A DNA stretch of 60,192 bases from RFPW01 sp040401595 (GCA_040401595.1 JBBAOE010000021.1:1-60192); one strand, 5' to 3'; shown: positions 16,518-25,323, counted from the stretch's first letter. Notes: generated by a model not told the origin, from the letters alone. Translations and numbers: made by a program.

Positions 16518-17009
16518 ATGTCGAACATGTTGCAGCGACGCCCCGCGATGTCTGATCGGCATGATTCTGCGATCTGCTTTACGCAGATACGGCTTTGGCG
16601 CCGCATCGTCCTCGTCAGCTTGCTGGTCGCAGTGTTGGGGCTGCAATGGTTCGCCGCTGTGCACCGCGGGTTGCATGCGGCAGGGGGTTTGTTTGGCCAG
16701 TCCATCGGACAGTCCATCGGACAGTCCATGGGGCAACCCACCGCCAACACGGCGTCCCTGCAGCGTCCAGCGCGGATCATGGTCTCGCCAGCGATGTTTG
16801 CCGGCGTTTTTGAAGATCATCCCGCAGGTAGCGCTGATTGTCTGCGACTGGACGGCCTCCTGGGCGCCCAAGCGCTCTGTGGTGGGAACGTTGAGCCAGG
16901 CTTGCTACTGGGCCAGTTTTTTCTTGTGTCGTCGGCCCAGCCATCGATTCAGCCGATCGCCTTTCCCAGCTTGCCACCCGCGCGGGCGCCACCTTCGCAT
17001 CTGATCTGA
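16518..17009 (+). CDS. Small membrane/exported protein upstream of a TonB receptor
   Basis: About 163 aa from ATG 16518 (MSNMLQRRPAMSDRHDSAIC); the frame is open to 16413 and the start is uncertain. One hydrophobic segment (RRIVLVSLLVAVLGLQWFAAV) is followed by H-R-G-L-H, a tetrapeptide repeat GQSI-GQSI-GQSM encoded by a 12-bp tandem repeat, and a C-terminus ending PARAPPSHLI. Small single-span proteins ending in a RAPP-type tail are commonly found just upstream of metal TonB receptors in Burkholderiales (DUF2946-like), which fits its position 109 nt before the ZnuD-like gene. A hairpin terminator lies between the two. Function unknown; a role with the receptor is inferred from position. Confidence 0.5.
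   Translation: MSNMLQRRPAMSDRHDSAICFTQIRLWRRIVLVSLLVAVLGLQWFAAVHRGLHAAGGLFGQSIGQSIGQSMGQPTANTASLQRPARIMVSPAMFAGVFEDHPAGSADCLRLDGLLGAQALCGGNVEPGLLLGQFFLVSSAQPSIQPIAFPSLPPARAPPSHLI
16695..16730 (+). repeat. In-frame 12-bp tandem repeat, three units
   Basis: Units GGCCAGTCCATC, GGACAGTCCATC and GGACAGTCCATG encode GQSI, GQSI and GQSM within the small exported protein. Copy number may vary by slippage without breaking the frame. Confidence 0.9.
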
Positions 17010-17018
17010 GCCTGTTGT

Positions 17019-17050
17019 CACCCTGACATTGCGCTCAGGGTGTTTCTCTC
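17019..17050 (+). terminator. Rho-independent terminator or attenuator before the TonB receptor gene
   Basis: CACCCTGA (17019-17026) and TCAGGGTG (17035-17042) form a perfect 8-bp stem around CATTGCGC, followed by the T-rich run TTTCTCTC. It ends the small upstream gene and may attenuate transcription into the receptor 69 nt further on. Confidence 0.65.
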
Positions 17051-17118
17051 TGGTGTTCCATGCCTCGATCACGGCATGTGTTCGTCGCCTTTTGGCGACT
17101 CGATCCGAGGATCTATAG

Positions 17119-19383
17119 ATGCGAGCTACGAATTCCGGTGCGCCGAAGGGGCGCCCGCCATCACCCAGCGCTTTCGAAAAGACTCCAGTTTTCAAAGGAT
17201 TCGCCCCCTGGCGGCCGGCTACCGTTCGCCGCCTGTTTTTGGCCCTGGGTTTGACCCTCCAGGACCTGGCTGGGGCCGCCGAAGATGTGCTGCCAGCTGT
17301 CGCGAATTCGCCTGCGGCCCCCAAGCCATCTACCGGGTCGACGCGCTCCTCGGAGCTCGATGCCGTGATCGTGACAGCGAACCCCTTGGGCGGTCGCGCC
17401 GACGAGTTGGCGGCTCCGGTCCAGATCCTGTTTGGGCCACAGTTGGACGCGCGCCGATCGGTCACCATTGGCGAGATGCTGTCGGGTCTGCCTGGCGTTT
17501 CTGCCAGTGCCTTTGGTCCGAATGCCAGTCGCCCCATCATGCGCGGTCTAGACGGCGACCGCCTCAAGGTGCTTAGCAACGGGGTGCCGGTTCTCGATGC
17601 GTCTGCCGCTTCACCCGATCACGCGGTGGCGGCGGAATCCTTGCTACTGGATCGGGTCGAGGTGCTTCGTGGACCGGCCGCGCTGCGCTTTGGTGGCGGT
17701 GCGATTGGCGGGGTAGTGAATCTCATCGATGGCCGCATCCCGCAAACACCAATCGATGGCATGACGGCACAGGCGGATTTGCGTCAAGGGGGGGCGGCGC
17801 GTGAGTCAGCTGGAACCGTTCGGCTGGATGCCGGCGATGGGCGCTTTGCCTGGCATGTGGATGGCTTGGCGCGCAGATCCGGGGACCTTACGATCCCGGG
17901 CTTTTCCAGAACGCAGGTCTTACGGGCACAAGAGGCTGATCCAGATCGCGATGTGCAGGGTCGACTGCCCAACAGTGCTGCCAACGCGCAGGGCATAACG
18001 TTCGGCTTGTCGCGCACCGATGCCGAAGGCCACATGGGGTTGGCGCTGTCTCAAAATTCACAACGGTATGGAACGACCTTGTTTGAGAGCCGCGCGCCCA
18101 TTGCGATTGATCTGGTCCAGACCCGACTGGATGGTTCATTGCGCCAGGCGGGCGTGGCTGGAGGGACCCTGGCGCTGGTGGGTGCATGGAGCCAATATCG
18201 GCATGCTGAGTTGGCTCGGGAGATGGTCGGTACCGAGTTTCGCAATCAAGGCGGCGACGCACGCCTGGAATGGAGTCGCCAATCGGGCTTGACCCGTTGG
18301 TTGATCGGTGGTCAGCTCGCGTCGCAAACACTCAGAGTCTCGGGGGAGGAGGCCTATCTGCCGGTCAACCGCAGTGATCAATCGGCCGCCTATGTCGTGG
18401 TTGACCATTCGCTATCGAAGAGCCTTCGAATCGAGGCGGGAGGCCGTGTCGAGCAGCTTGGTGTCCGGAGTGAAGGCGGGCGCATCAGGGACGGCTGGAT
18501 CATCGCTGGGGAAAGTATCCGGCAGAATTCGGGGCCCCTGGCTGGCGGCGGGGGAGGTTCCTCAGCAGATTCCTCTGCAGGGTCCACGCCGGGTGCGAAC
18601 GCGACTGACCGTCGCTTCGGGTTGCGCAGTGTTTCGCTCGGCTCGGTCTGGACCGTATCGCCAACGACCAGTCTATCGCTGCATGCCAGTCATACCGAGC
18701 GCGCCCCCAACGCTCAGGAACTGTTTGCCGATGGTGTGCATACGGCGACAGCCATCTATGAGGTGGGCAACCCTGGGCTCAGTCCTGAACAGTCCAAGGG
18801 GCTGAATCTGGGTTGGCGCGAGACGGCTGGACCCTTGCGGTGGCGGGTTGATGTGTTTGAGCAGCATTTCGAGCGTTTTATCAGCTTGCGGGGATTGGGT
18901 GAGGCCCTTCATCCGGCGGATGGCCAATCGATCGCTGCGGCTGGATTCAGCGCGGGGGCAGCACGCCTGCGGGGATCTGAATTCGATCTGAGCTGGGTCG
19001 CCTGGGAGCGTGGTGGGCGACGCCTGAGCGTTGAGGCAGGGCACGATCAGGTCCGAATCACCGACTCGGAGGGCTTGCCGTTGCCACGGATCCCGGCGCA
19101 ACGCTGGCGCTTGGGCGCCGCCTGGCGCGATGGCAATTTGTCCGCCAGACTCGAGGCATTCAATGCCCGGCGTATCAGCCGTATTGCCATCGACGAAACG
19201 CCTACGCCGGCCTGGACCCGATTGGATGCCTGGTTGGGCTGGAACCTGGCTGCGGACTGGCAGTTGCAACTGATCGGCCGCAATCTGACCAATGCCGTGA
19301 TTCGGGATCACACCAGTTTTTTGAAGGACGTCTCGCTTGCCGGGGGGCGTTCAGTCCTGTTGGCGCTGCGGTGCCAGATTTGA
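17119..19383 (+). CDS. TonB-dependent receptor, ZnuD-like (probable zinc/metal uptake)
   Basis: A 754-aa outer-membrane receptor. GAGGA 7 nt before the ATG supports the start. A long basic leader ends in a signal peptide (RRLFLALGLTLQDLAGAAED). The TonB box/plug follows: DAVIVTANPLG, then MLSGLPGVSASAFGPNASRP, RGLDGDRLKVLSNGV, VEVLRGPAALRFGGGAIGGV. The remainder is a 22-strand barrel ending GRNLTNAVIRDHTSFLKDVS, a motif typical of ZnuD-type zinc receptors (NLTN..R.HTSFLK). The last residues are LLALRCQI, without the usual terminal aromatic residue. Substrate preference for zinc is inferred from the similarity; no Zur box was recognised upstream. Its 3' end overlaps the convergent DMT transporter gene by 33 bp. 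Confidence 0.9.
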   Translation: MRATNSGAPKGRPPSPSAFEKTPVFKGFAPWRPATVRRLFLALGLTLQDLAGAAEDVLPAVANSPAAPKPSTGSTRSSELDAVIVTANPLGGRADELAAPVQILFGPQLDARRSVTIGEMLSGLPGVSASAFGPNASRPIMRGLDGDRLKVLSNGVPVLDASAASPDHAVAAESLLLDRVEVLRGPAALRFGGGAIGGVVNLIDGRIPQTPIDGMTAQADLRQGGAARESAGTVRLDAGDGRFAWHVDGLARRSGDLTIPGFSRTQVLRAQEADPDRDVQGRLPNSAANAQGITFGLSRTDAEGHMGLALSQNSQRYGTTLFESRAPIAIDLVQTRLDGSLRQAGVAGGTLALVGAWSQYRHAELAREMVGTEFRNQGGDARLEWSRQSGLTRWLIGGQLASQTLRVSGEEAYLPVNRSDQSAAYVVVDHSLSKSLRIEAGGRVEQLGVRSEGGRIRDGWIIAGESIRQNSGPLAGGGGGSSADSSAGSTPGANATDRRFGLRSVSLGSVWTVSPTTSLSLHASHTERAPNAQELFADGVHTATAIYEVGNPGLSPEQSKGLNLGWRETAGPLRWRVDVFEQHFERFISLRGLGEALHPADGQSIAAAGFSAGAARLRGSEFDLSWVAWERGGRRLSVEAGHDQVRITDSEGLPLPRIPAQRWRLGAAWRDGNLSARLEAFNARRISRIAIDETPTPAWTRLDAWLGWNLAADWQLQLIGRNLTNAVIRDHTSFLKDVSLAGGRSVLLALRCQI

Positions 19384-20220
19384 CGCGGCGCGACGGGGAT
19401 AGAGGTTCATCAGGTTGCCAACCAGCATCAAACCCGCTCCCGCGACCAGCATGGGTTTGAAGGCTTCCTGATAACCGATCACCCCGACGGCGGTGATCAA
19501 GGGCAGACGCAAGAAGTCCAGTGTGACAACAATGCTCGCCTCGGCCCGGGCCATGGCGTTCGAGATGCAGAAGTGACCAGTCAGCGAAGTGATACCCACA
19601 AGGAGCAGCCAGCCACATTGCACTAAATCCGGCGCCGTGAAGGTTTTCAGCCCGAGGATCAATCCGATTGGCGCCTGAATCAGGCACATGTAAAACAGGA
19701 CGGTCAGCGGGTGTTCGGTGGTGGTCAACGCTTTGGAGCAGACGAAGGTCAGCGAAAAGAAAATGGCGGCGACAATGACAATCAAAGAAGCCGAATCGAT
19801 GATCTCCCGACCTGGATCGAGAATCAGATAAACGCCCGCAAAGCCCAGAAGAATCGCGGCGACCTTCCTGAAGGTTGGCGCCTCCTTGAGGAAGATGGAG
19901 GCAATGATCAGGGTCCAGAGTGGCGTTGTGAACTCCAGCGCAAACACTTGCGCCAGCGGCAGAAGACCGATGCCGAGAAACCAGCCATATTGACCGACGA
20001 AGTGACATAGATCCCTGGTGAGATGGAGTTTGATTCGCTTTGTTCTGAAGAGGGACAGATCGTTCTTTCTGAAAATCAGCGTCGAAATCAGGACCACTCC
20101 GATGACACTTCTGAAAAACAGGGTTTCGGCGGTGTTGATCTGGCCGGAGAGTTCGCGCGCTGCGACCGCCATGACGCAGAACGAAAAAAGGGATCCGAAC
20201 ATCCAAACAAATGCGGCCAT
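19351..20220 (-). CDS. EamA/DMT-superfamily transporter
   Basis: A 289-aa inner-membrane protein with about ten hydrophobic segments organised as two EamA repeats (first from AAFVWMFGSLFSFCVMAVAA, second from SASLIVIVAAIFFSLTFVCS). Conserved features include RSVIG near the second segment and LEFTTPLWTLIIASIFLKE ending the first repeat, characteristic of drug/metabolite exporters such as RhtA/YdcZ relatives. The substrate is not predictable. It stands alone and converges on the TonB receptor gene, overlapping its 3' end by 33 bp. Confidence 0.85.
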   Translation of the reverse strand: MAAFVWMFGSLFSFCVMAVAARELSGQINTAETLFFRSVIGVVLISTLIFRKNDLSLFRTKRIKLHLTRDLCHFVGQYGWFLGIGLLPLAQVFALEFTTPLWTLIIASIFLKEAPTFRKVAAILLGFAGVYLILDPGREIIDSASLIVIVAAIFFSLTFVCSKALTTTEHPLTVLFYMCLIQAPIGLILGLKTFTAPDLVQCGWLLLVGITSLTGHFCISNAMARAEASIVVTLDFLRLPLITAVGVIGYQEAFKPMLVAGAGLMLVGNLMNLYPRRAASNLAPQRQQD

Positions 20221-20372
20221 AAATTTTTTTCTGCTCTGATCTGTTGGTAAGCGCCGGCAAAGTCTAACCCTTCAGCGCCTTCGTCGAGCCGATGATTGGC
20301 TGGGGATCCGCTTCGAGTCAGTGGACAATCAGCCGCGATTCCGCGGCGCATCAACGACGAATGAACTGCGAA

Positions 20373-21191
20373 TCAGCCGATGTTGATCGGCGTGCACAGC
20401 GGATTGGGTAAACCTGTCGCGAGAGACCATAGTCCGGCGCCAGCGGCGATCGCGAGCATGGCGCCGCCAATGCGCGCGCCCAAGCCTTCCCCGAACCGAC
20501 CGATTGCGCTGCGTTGAAGGCGGTGGCGCAATCGTCCTGCTAGCGACAGGTAGCCTGAAGAACTAACGGCAAATGCAGCCATGACCAGGGCGCCCGCGAG
20601 GGCATCGGGGGCAAGCGCCGCCAGAGCAAGGGCGGACCAGAGCAGCCCGCAGGGCAGCAATCCCCAAACTGCGCCAAGCAGGAATGGTCTTGCAAGGTTG
20701 GCGTTCGCGACAGGAACCTGGGGCTCCGGAGCCCGCAGCCATTGCACGGCGTGATCGGGTGGGGTGGCGCCAGGCGGGTGGGTGATTGAACCGTTGGCCC
20801 GACCGGCCAATCCTTGAACGAACGGGAGCACGAAGCGCCAGATCCGCTGAGCCAGCTCAGTGACCATGGGCGGCTGTCGTCCCATGATCAGTAATAGGAC
20901 ACCGAACACCAGTAGCAGGGCGTTCAACAGAATCCAGCACGCCCGGAAGAGAGCGAAGGATTGGCTGCTCCAGCTCAGCGCCCCGCCGGCCGCCGCGACC
21001 GCCAGGCCCAACCCGGAATAACCGGCCACACGTCCGGCGAGGTAAGAGAATTCCTCGCGCCAGGCGGAGGATTGGCCGGCCCGGGGGCTGATCGCCGCCT
21101 GGCTGAGTCCTGCGCACATGGCGACGCAATGGATTCCCCCGAACAAGCCCAGCATGAAGGCAGAAACACAAAGCGAGATCGTCAACGCCAT
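20373..21191 (-). CDS. Sulfite exporter TauE/SafE-like membrane protein (cbb3-locus associated)
   Basis: A 272-aa polytopic protein with about six to seven hydrophobic segments. The N-terminal motif GLFGGIHCVAMCAGLSQAA contains the HCxxMC sequence seen in the SafE-like proteins encoded next to cbb3 oxidase genes, and the later WGLLPCGLLWSALALAALAP repeats a PCG motif. In cco clusters this family is thought to aid copper delivery or oxidase assembly rather than sulfite export; that is family knowledge, not visible here. It diverges from fnr with a 38-nt gap, so the two share a promoter region. Confidence 0.8.
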   Translation of the reverse strand: MALTISLCVSAFMLGLFGGIHCVAMCAGLSQAAISPRAGQSSAWREEFSYLAGRVAGYSGLGLAVAAAGGALSWSSQSFALFRACWILLNALLLVFGVLLLIMGRQPPMVTELAQRIWRFVLPFVQGLAGRANGSITHPPGATPPDHAVQWLRAPEPQVPVANANLARPFLLGAVWGLLPCGLLWSALALAALAPDALAGALVMAAFAVSSSGYLSLAGRLRHRLQRSAIGRFGEGLGARIGGAMLAIAAGAGLWSLATGLPNPLCTPINIG

Positions 21192-21229
21192 TTCGAGCGG
21201 GTTTTTCGATTGGACTGTAAGGTAGCGGT

Positions 21230-21970
21230 ATGCAACATTTCAGCACGTTTGATTCAAGCGCGATCCAGGCTGCCTGTTCCAGCTGCAGTCTGCGCGAGCT
21301 TTGCCTACCGGTCGGGCTTTCCGTGGACGAAATTGGGCGCCTGGATAGTCTTTTTTCGAGTCGCCGCTCGGTCGAGCGCGGGGAATCGCTGTTTCGATGT
21401 GGTGATCCCTTCGATGCATTGTTTCCGATTCGATCGGGCTTCTTTAAAACCCGAGTCACCTCGGAGGACGGTCGGGAGCAGGTAACCGGATTTCAGATGG
21501 CGGGCGAAATTTTGGGGCTCGATGGCATTGGCACGGGCTTGCACACCTGCGATGCGATTGCGCTTGAGGATGCCGAGGTTTGCGTATTACCGTACGAACA
21601 GCTCGAGTGTCATGGCGCTGATTTTCCGTCGCTGCAACGCCAGCTTCACCGAATTCTGTCGCGAGAAATCGTCCGTGATCAGGGTGTCATGATGATTCTG
21701 GGCAACATGCGTGCGGAAGAGCGAATCGTGACCTTTTTACTGAATCTATTTCAGCGCCTCGCCGCGCGCGGGTTCTCCTCACGGGAAATGGTGCTTCGCA
21801 TGACTCGGGAAGAAATCGGCAGTTATCTGGGGTTGACCATTGAGACGGTCAGCCGAAGTTTTTCCAAATTGCAGCACGCCGGAAAAATCGAAGTGCACCA
21901 GCGTGTGGTCCGGATCCTGGATCCGGATGGTCTCAAGGCCCTGGTTGGTTCGAGCTGCCACGTGCATTGA
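21230..21970 (+). CDS. fnr: FNR-type oxygen-responsive transcription regulator (Crp/Fnr family)
   Basis: A 246-aa regulator that dimerises and activates anaerobic or microaerobic genes when its [4Fe-4S] cluster is intact. The ligand cysteines correspond one-to-one to E. coli FNR: C16, C19, C25 (ACSSCSLRELC) and C118 (DAEVC), with the same 93-residue spacing between the last two. The cAMP-binding-like barrel, the dimerisation helix (REIVRDQGVMMILGNMRAEE) and the HTH (TREEIGSYLGLTIETVSRSF, with the E..SR recognition residues for TTGAT) follow. Three FNR boxes are present in the window, before ccoN and before the oxygenase/cyclase pair. Its 3' end overlaps the convergent small membrane gene by 38 bp. 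Confidence 0.95.
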   Translation: MQHFSTFDSSAIQAACSSCSLRELCLPVGLSVDEIGRLDSLFSSRRSVERGESLFRCGDPFDALFPIRSGFFKTRVTSEDGREQVTGFQMAGEILGLDGIGTGLHTCDAIALEDAEVCVLPYEQLECHGADFPSLQRQLHRILSREIVRDQGVMMILGNMRAEERIVTFLLNLFQRLAARGFSSREMVLRMTREEIGSYLGLTIETVSRSFSKLQHAGKIEVHQRVVRILDPDGLKALVGSSCHVH

Positions 21971-22268
21971 CCGGGGCGTCGGTCGGGCCCACCCCGTTCG
22001 CGGGAAGTTTCCAGGCCTCGCAAAGGACCAGACTGAGCCAGGCCGATAGACCGCATCCTGCCCAGAGTACGAAGAAACTCAGCGAATACACCGTGTCGCG
22101 GCTCAATTCGACAGAGCGCCCGAACCAGTGCAGATCCAGCGGGTCCCAGCAGGCGAAGAGCAGAATCTCTAGAACTGCAGCCATCAAAAATGCCGGCCAT
22201 AAGACCCAAACGATCCGCCTGGCACGCGGCATTTCATGGTCATCGGGGCTGTGGGTGAGTTCGTTCAT
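21933..22268 (-). CDS. Small two-span membrane protein at the end of the cco operon
   Basis: A 111-aa protein with two hydrophobic segments (IVWVLWPAFLMAAVLEILLF and VYSLSFFVLWAGCGLSAWLS) separated by WDPLDLHWFGRSVELSR, then a polar tail. Its ATG overlaps the ccoH stop (ATGA), so it is the last gene of the cbb3 operon. Small proteins of this shape at this position are frequent in Burkholderiales cco loci, but no function is established. The C-terminal 12 codons overlap the 3' end of fnr on the other strand. Confidence 0.75.
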   Translation of the reverse strand: MNELTHSPDDHEMPRARRIVWVLWPAFLMAAVLEILLFACWDPLDLHWFGRSVELSRDTVYSLSFFVLWAGCGLSAWLSLVLCEAWKLPANGVGPTDAPVNARGSSNQPGP

Positions 22269-22798
22269 TGGACGCTCTCAGTCGACCGGAGTACCACGGT
22301 GTTCGGATCGCTGCCGAGCCTGACCTGTCGCGCGCTCAAGCGCCAATCGGCGCTCTCGAGCACGATGTCCCAGGGCTCGTTGAGTAGGCCCCGTGCCGAA
22401 GTAAACCAGAGGCCTTTGGAGTCCTGCTGCAGCGTCAGGCGTAGGTCCCGGCCCGCATGAGCGGAATTGACCAATTCGAGATTGAGGGTTTCGGGATCGG
22501 CAGGGTTCCGCCTCGCGCTCGGGGGCCTGCGCAGTTGCACCTGCAGGCGCCCGCGTTCGGCGTCAATCCAGAGCGCCGCCGATAAGCCCTGCTGGCTTGC
22601 GACTTGATCGCGCTTGATCGATTGGTTGATGGTCAATCCCTGTTGATAGTAGTCGTCAGATACGACGACGTCGCGAGCCCGGATGGCGATGGTCAGCGTG
22701 ATCGCACAGGCCAGGATCGTGACTGCCGGTAGCCCGATGACGAGTAGCAGACCCCATTCGGTCCACCAGGGGCGATTGTGTTGGGCGGAGGAGGTCAC
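22265..22798 (-). CDS. ccoH: CcoH/FixH, cbb3 oxidase assembly protein
   Basis: About 177 aa starting at GTG 22798 (MTSSAQHNRPWWTEWGLLLV), 13 nt after the ccoG stop; the longer frame to 23047 lies inside ccoG and is rejected. A single N-terminal membrane span (WGLLLVIGLPAVTILACAIT) is followed by VVSDDYYQQGLTINQSIKRD, the conserved DDYYxxG motif of FixH, and a periplasmic beta-rich domain. FixH/CcoH is needed for stable assembly of the CcoN/CcoO/CcoP complex and is linked to copper insertion. It overlaps the following small membrane gene by 4 nt. Confidence 0.9.
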   Translation of the reverse strand: MTSSAQHNRPWWTEWGLLLVIGLPAVTILACAITLTIAIRARDVVVSDDYYQQGLTINQSIKRDQVASQQGLSAALWIDAERGRLQVQLRRPPSARRNPADPETLNLELVNSAHAGRDLRLTLQQDSKGLWFTSARGLLNEPWDIVLESADWRLSARQVRLGSDPNTVVLRSTESVQ

Positions 22799-22811
22799 GG
22801 GGTTCTGGGGA

Positions 22812-24239
22812 TTAGTCGGCCGGGATGACGAAGACGGATTTCTCGCGGATCGGTTGGTAGGATAGGTCGTCGCTGGAGACTTCAATTTCGATCGGACGCG
22901 AGTGCCCATGCTCGGCGTCTGCGGGCACCTGGACTCGCAGGGCCACCGCCCGATTGGAGGCGGCATCGACCTGAAATTCTGAGGCCGAGGCAATCCGGAT
23001 TCCTGAAATGCCTGAGACTGCCACGCGGTAGCGATGCGGATGCTCATCCGAATTCATCAGCTGCAATCGGTATACATTTTCAATTCGGTCGTCTTCCACG
23101 ACCCTCGCTAATGCATTGCGGTCTCGAATCACGTCGACCCGCAGCGGGTTACGCGTGGTCAGTGCCCAGACCCATAGGCTGAAAATGCTGGTGAGTACCG
23201 TCGCGTAGATCAGTGTGCGAGGGCGAATGAGATGGGCCAGGACGCTCCCGGAGTCTTTGCCAGTGTCTGGCGTTCGTTGGACCTCTCGCTCGGTGGTGTA
23301 GCGAATCAGGCCGCGCGGGTACTCCATGCGATCCATGACGTCATCACACACGTCGATACAGGCCGCGCAGCCGATGCATTCATATTGCAGCCCCTGGCGG
23401 ATGTCGATTCCGGTGGGGCAGACCTGGACGCAGAGGGTGCAATCGATGCACTGACCCAGGTTCAGTTTGGCCGGATCGGCCGAGCGCGGACGCGAGCCCC
23501 GGGGTTCGCCTCGCCGCTGATCATAGGTCACGGTCAAGGTGTCACGATCGAACATCGCGCTCTGGAAACGCGCGTAGGGGCACATGTACTTGCACACTTG
23601 TTCGCGCATGAAGCCCGCGTTTCCCCAAGTGGCAACGGCATAGAACAGCATCCAGAAGAGCGTCCAGCCAGATGCGCTGAGCGCGAAAATCTCGGCGGGC
23701 AATTGGCGGATGGGTTCAAAGTAACCGACAAAGGTAAAGCCTGTGAGCAACGCAACAGCGCCCCACGCGAGGTGTTTACTCCCCTTTCGCAGTACTTTAT
23801 TGAGGGTCCACGGCCCCCGGTCGAGCTTCATCCGCACAATGCGGTCGCCTTCTAGTTGGCGTTCGATCCAGAGAAAAATCTCGGTATAGACGGTTTGAGG
23901 GCAGGCGTATCCGCACCAGACCCGACCCGCCACTGCGGTGAAGAGGAACAGCGCCAGTGCGCTCATGACCAGAAGACCGGTCAGGTAGATAAAATCCTGA
24001 GGCCAGAGAACGACACCAAAGAGATAGAACTTTCGCGCGCCGAGGTCAAAGAGCACCGCCTGACGACCGTTCCAGGCCAACCATGGAAGGCCATAGAAGA
24101 TGAGTTGGGTGAGGAAGACCATCGCCCATCGCATCCGGGCAAACCGCCCGTTGACCGAGCGGGGGTAAATCTTTTGCGCAGCCTGATACAACCAGATGAT
24201 GTCGCCGTCGGGTTGAGCCTTGACAGCTGGTCCGCTCAC
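22812..24239 (-). CDS. ccoG: CcoG/RdxA/FixG, cbb3 accessory ferredoxin-type copper reductase
   Basis: A 475-aa membrane iron-sulfur protein. Several membrane spans lie in the first ~220 residues, including the NapH-like motif VWCGYACPQTVYTEIF and a cytoplasmic CKYMCPYARFQS. Two [4Fe-4S] ferredoxin motifs follow: CIDCTLCVQVCPTGID and CIGCAACIDVCDDVMD. The C-terminal IgG-like FixG domain ends near SVFVIPAD. CcoG reduces Cu(II) to Cu(I) for insertion into the oxidase. Its ATG overlaps the ccoP stop by 4 nt and it is followed closely by ccoH, all in one operon. Confidence 0.96.
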   Translation of the reverse strand: MSGPAVKAQPDGDIIWLYQAAQKIYPRSVNGRFARMRWAMVFLTQLIFYGLPWLAWNGRQAVLFDLGARKFYLFGVVLWPQDFIYLTGLLVMSALALFLFTAVAGRVWCGYACPQTVYTEIFLWIERQLEGDRIVRMKLDRGPWTLNKVLRKGSKHLAWGAVALLTGFTFVGYFEPIRQLPAEIFALSASGWTLFWMLFYAVATWGNAGFMREQVCKYMCPYARFQSAMFDRDTLTVTYDQRRGEPRGSRPRSADPAKLNLGQCIDCTLCVQVCPTGIDIRQGLQYECIGCAACIDVCDDVMDRMEYPRGLIRYTTEREVQRTPDTGKDSGSVLAHLIRPRTLIYATVLTSIFSLWVWALTTRNPLRVDVIRDRNALARVVEDDRIENVYRLQLMNSDEHPHRYRVAVSGISGIRIASASEFQVDAASNRAVALRVQVPADAEHGHSRPIEIEVSSDDLSYQPIREKSVFVIPAD

Positions 24240-25156
24240 GGGGTTTTTCCCATCCCAAGAACGTATGCGGTCAGGAGCCGAATTTGGCTGCTTGAGAATT
24301 TGGATTCGTGTGCCGGCATTACACCGTTACGGCCCAATTCAATGGTGTGGCGGATGGCCTCGGGCGAGCCGCCGTAGAGCCAGGTACGGTCGGAGAGATT
24401 GGGCGCTCCAATTGCCTGATTGCCATGCCCGTCCGCACCGTGACATCCGGCGCACACAGCGAATTTCGCGGCACCGCGGGTGGCTCGGGTGGTGTTAGAA
24501 GCCTTGCCCGAGAGGCTCAAGACGTACTGGATGACGTCGCTGACATCCTCATCTGAGCCGAGGGCGGCCGCCATCGGTGGCATTAGGCCGCTACGGCCCT
24601 GAGTGATCGTTGTGATGACCGCCTCGGGTGTACCGCCATAGAGCCAGTCCGAGTCCGCCAGGTTGGGAAACCCTTTGCTGCCCCGCCCGTCCGAGCCATG
24701 GCACTGCGCGCAGTTGTTCAGGAAGAGTCGTTCGGCAATCCCCATGGCCTTGGGGTCGGCCTGGAGCGCGGAAATTTCTGCGGTTTCAAACCGAGCGTAG
24801 AGGGGCGCAAGCAGTTCGGCTGCTTCAGTCACTTCAGTCTGGTGGGCTGCGGTGGATGACCATCGAGCGGTGCCACTAAAACTGCCAAGCCCGGGGAAGA
24901 CAATCAGATACAGGACGCCGAATACGATTGTGAGAGTGAATAAGCCTACCCACCACCGGGGCAGTGGGTTGTTGAGTTCCATGAGGTCCCCATCCCATAC
25001 ATGCCCCGTCGAACTTTCCTGGGCGCTTCCGGGAGTGCTGCCTGGGGTAACGCGGTGCTTGCCCATGACCCACAGGAGCCAAGCGCAAGCGGCGATACCG
25101 AGCAGCGTTGGAACCGTCACGTACCAGTGCCAGAGCTCAGAGAAAAAGTCGCTCAT
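24236..25156 (-). CDS. ccoP: CcoP, dihaem cytochrome c subunit of cbb3 oxidase
   Basis: A 306-aa subunit. An N-terminal span (WYVTVPTLLGIAACAWLLWV) precedes a linker and a second span (WWVGLFTLTIVFGVLYLIVF), the usual short-linker CcoP layout with VWDGDLMELNNPLPRWW between them. Two c-type haem sites follow: CAQCHG and CAGCHG, with axial Met in GLMPPMA and GVMPAH regions. CcoP feeds electrons from soluble or membrane c cytochromes to CcoO. Start overlaps ccoQ stop, and stop overlaps ccoG start, by 4 nt each. Confidence 0.96.
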   Translation of the reverse strand: MSDFFSELWHWYVTVPTLLGIAACAWLLWVMGKHRVTPGSTPGSAQESSTGHVWDGDLMELNNPLPRWWVGLFTLTIVFGVLYLIVFPGLGSFSGTARWSSTAAHQTEVTEAAELLAPLYARFETAEISALQADPKAMGIAERLFLNNCAQCHGSDGRGSKGFPNLADSDWLYGGTPEAVITTITQGRSGLMPPMAAALGSDEDVSDVIQYVLSLSGKASNTTRATRGAAKFAVCAGCHGADGHGNQAIGAPNLSDRTWLYGGSPEAIRHTIELGRNGVMPAHESKFSSSQIRLLTAYVLGMGKTP

Positions 25157-25323
25157 GAACGAACTCCCACACGATGGTTTTCGGTCGATTCATCCTCAAG
25201 AACGACTCGCCCTTGCGCTTCGAGGTATTCCCGGTTGCGCCCGCGGTAGGCCCAGAACACGATACCCAGGAAGGCCAGGAAACTTCCGACCGTTACGAGT
25301 GAGCGCAAGAGAATGAGGTCCAT
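25153..25323 (-). CDS. ccoQ: CcoQ, small cbb3 oxidase subunit
   Basis: A 56-aa ORF (MDLILLRSLVTVGSFLAFLG at the N-terminus) with one membrane span, then FWAYRGRNREYLEAQGRVVL and an acidic tail, the typical CcoQ/FixQ shape. It lies between ccoO and ccoP, and its stop overlaps the ccoP ATG (ATGA). CcoQ stabilises the interaction of CcoP with the CcoNO core. Confidence 0.92.
   Translation of the reverse strand: MDLILLRSLVTVGSFLAFLGIVFWAYRGRNREYLEAQGRVVLEDESTENHRVGVRS

Noticed and set aside
22799..23047. N-terminal extension of ccoH into ccoG
   Set aside because: It lies within the strong ccoG frame; a GTG start at 22798 fits the family.
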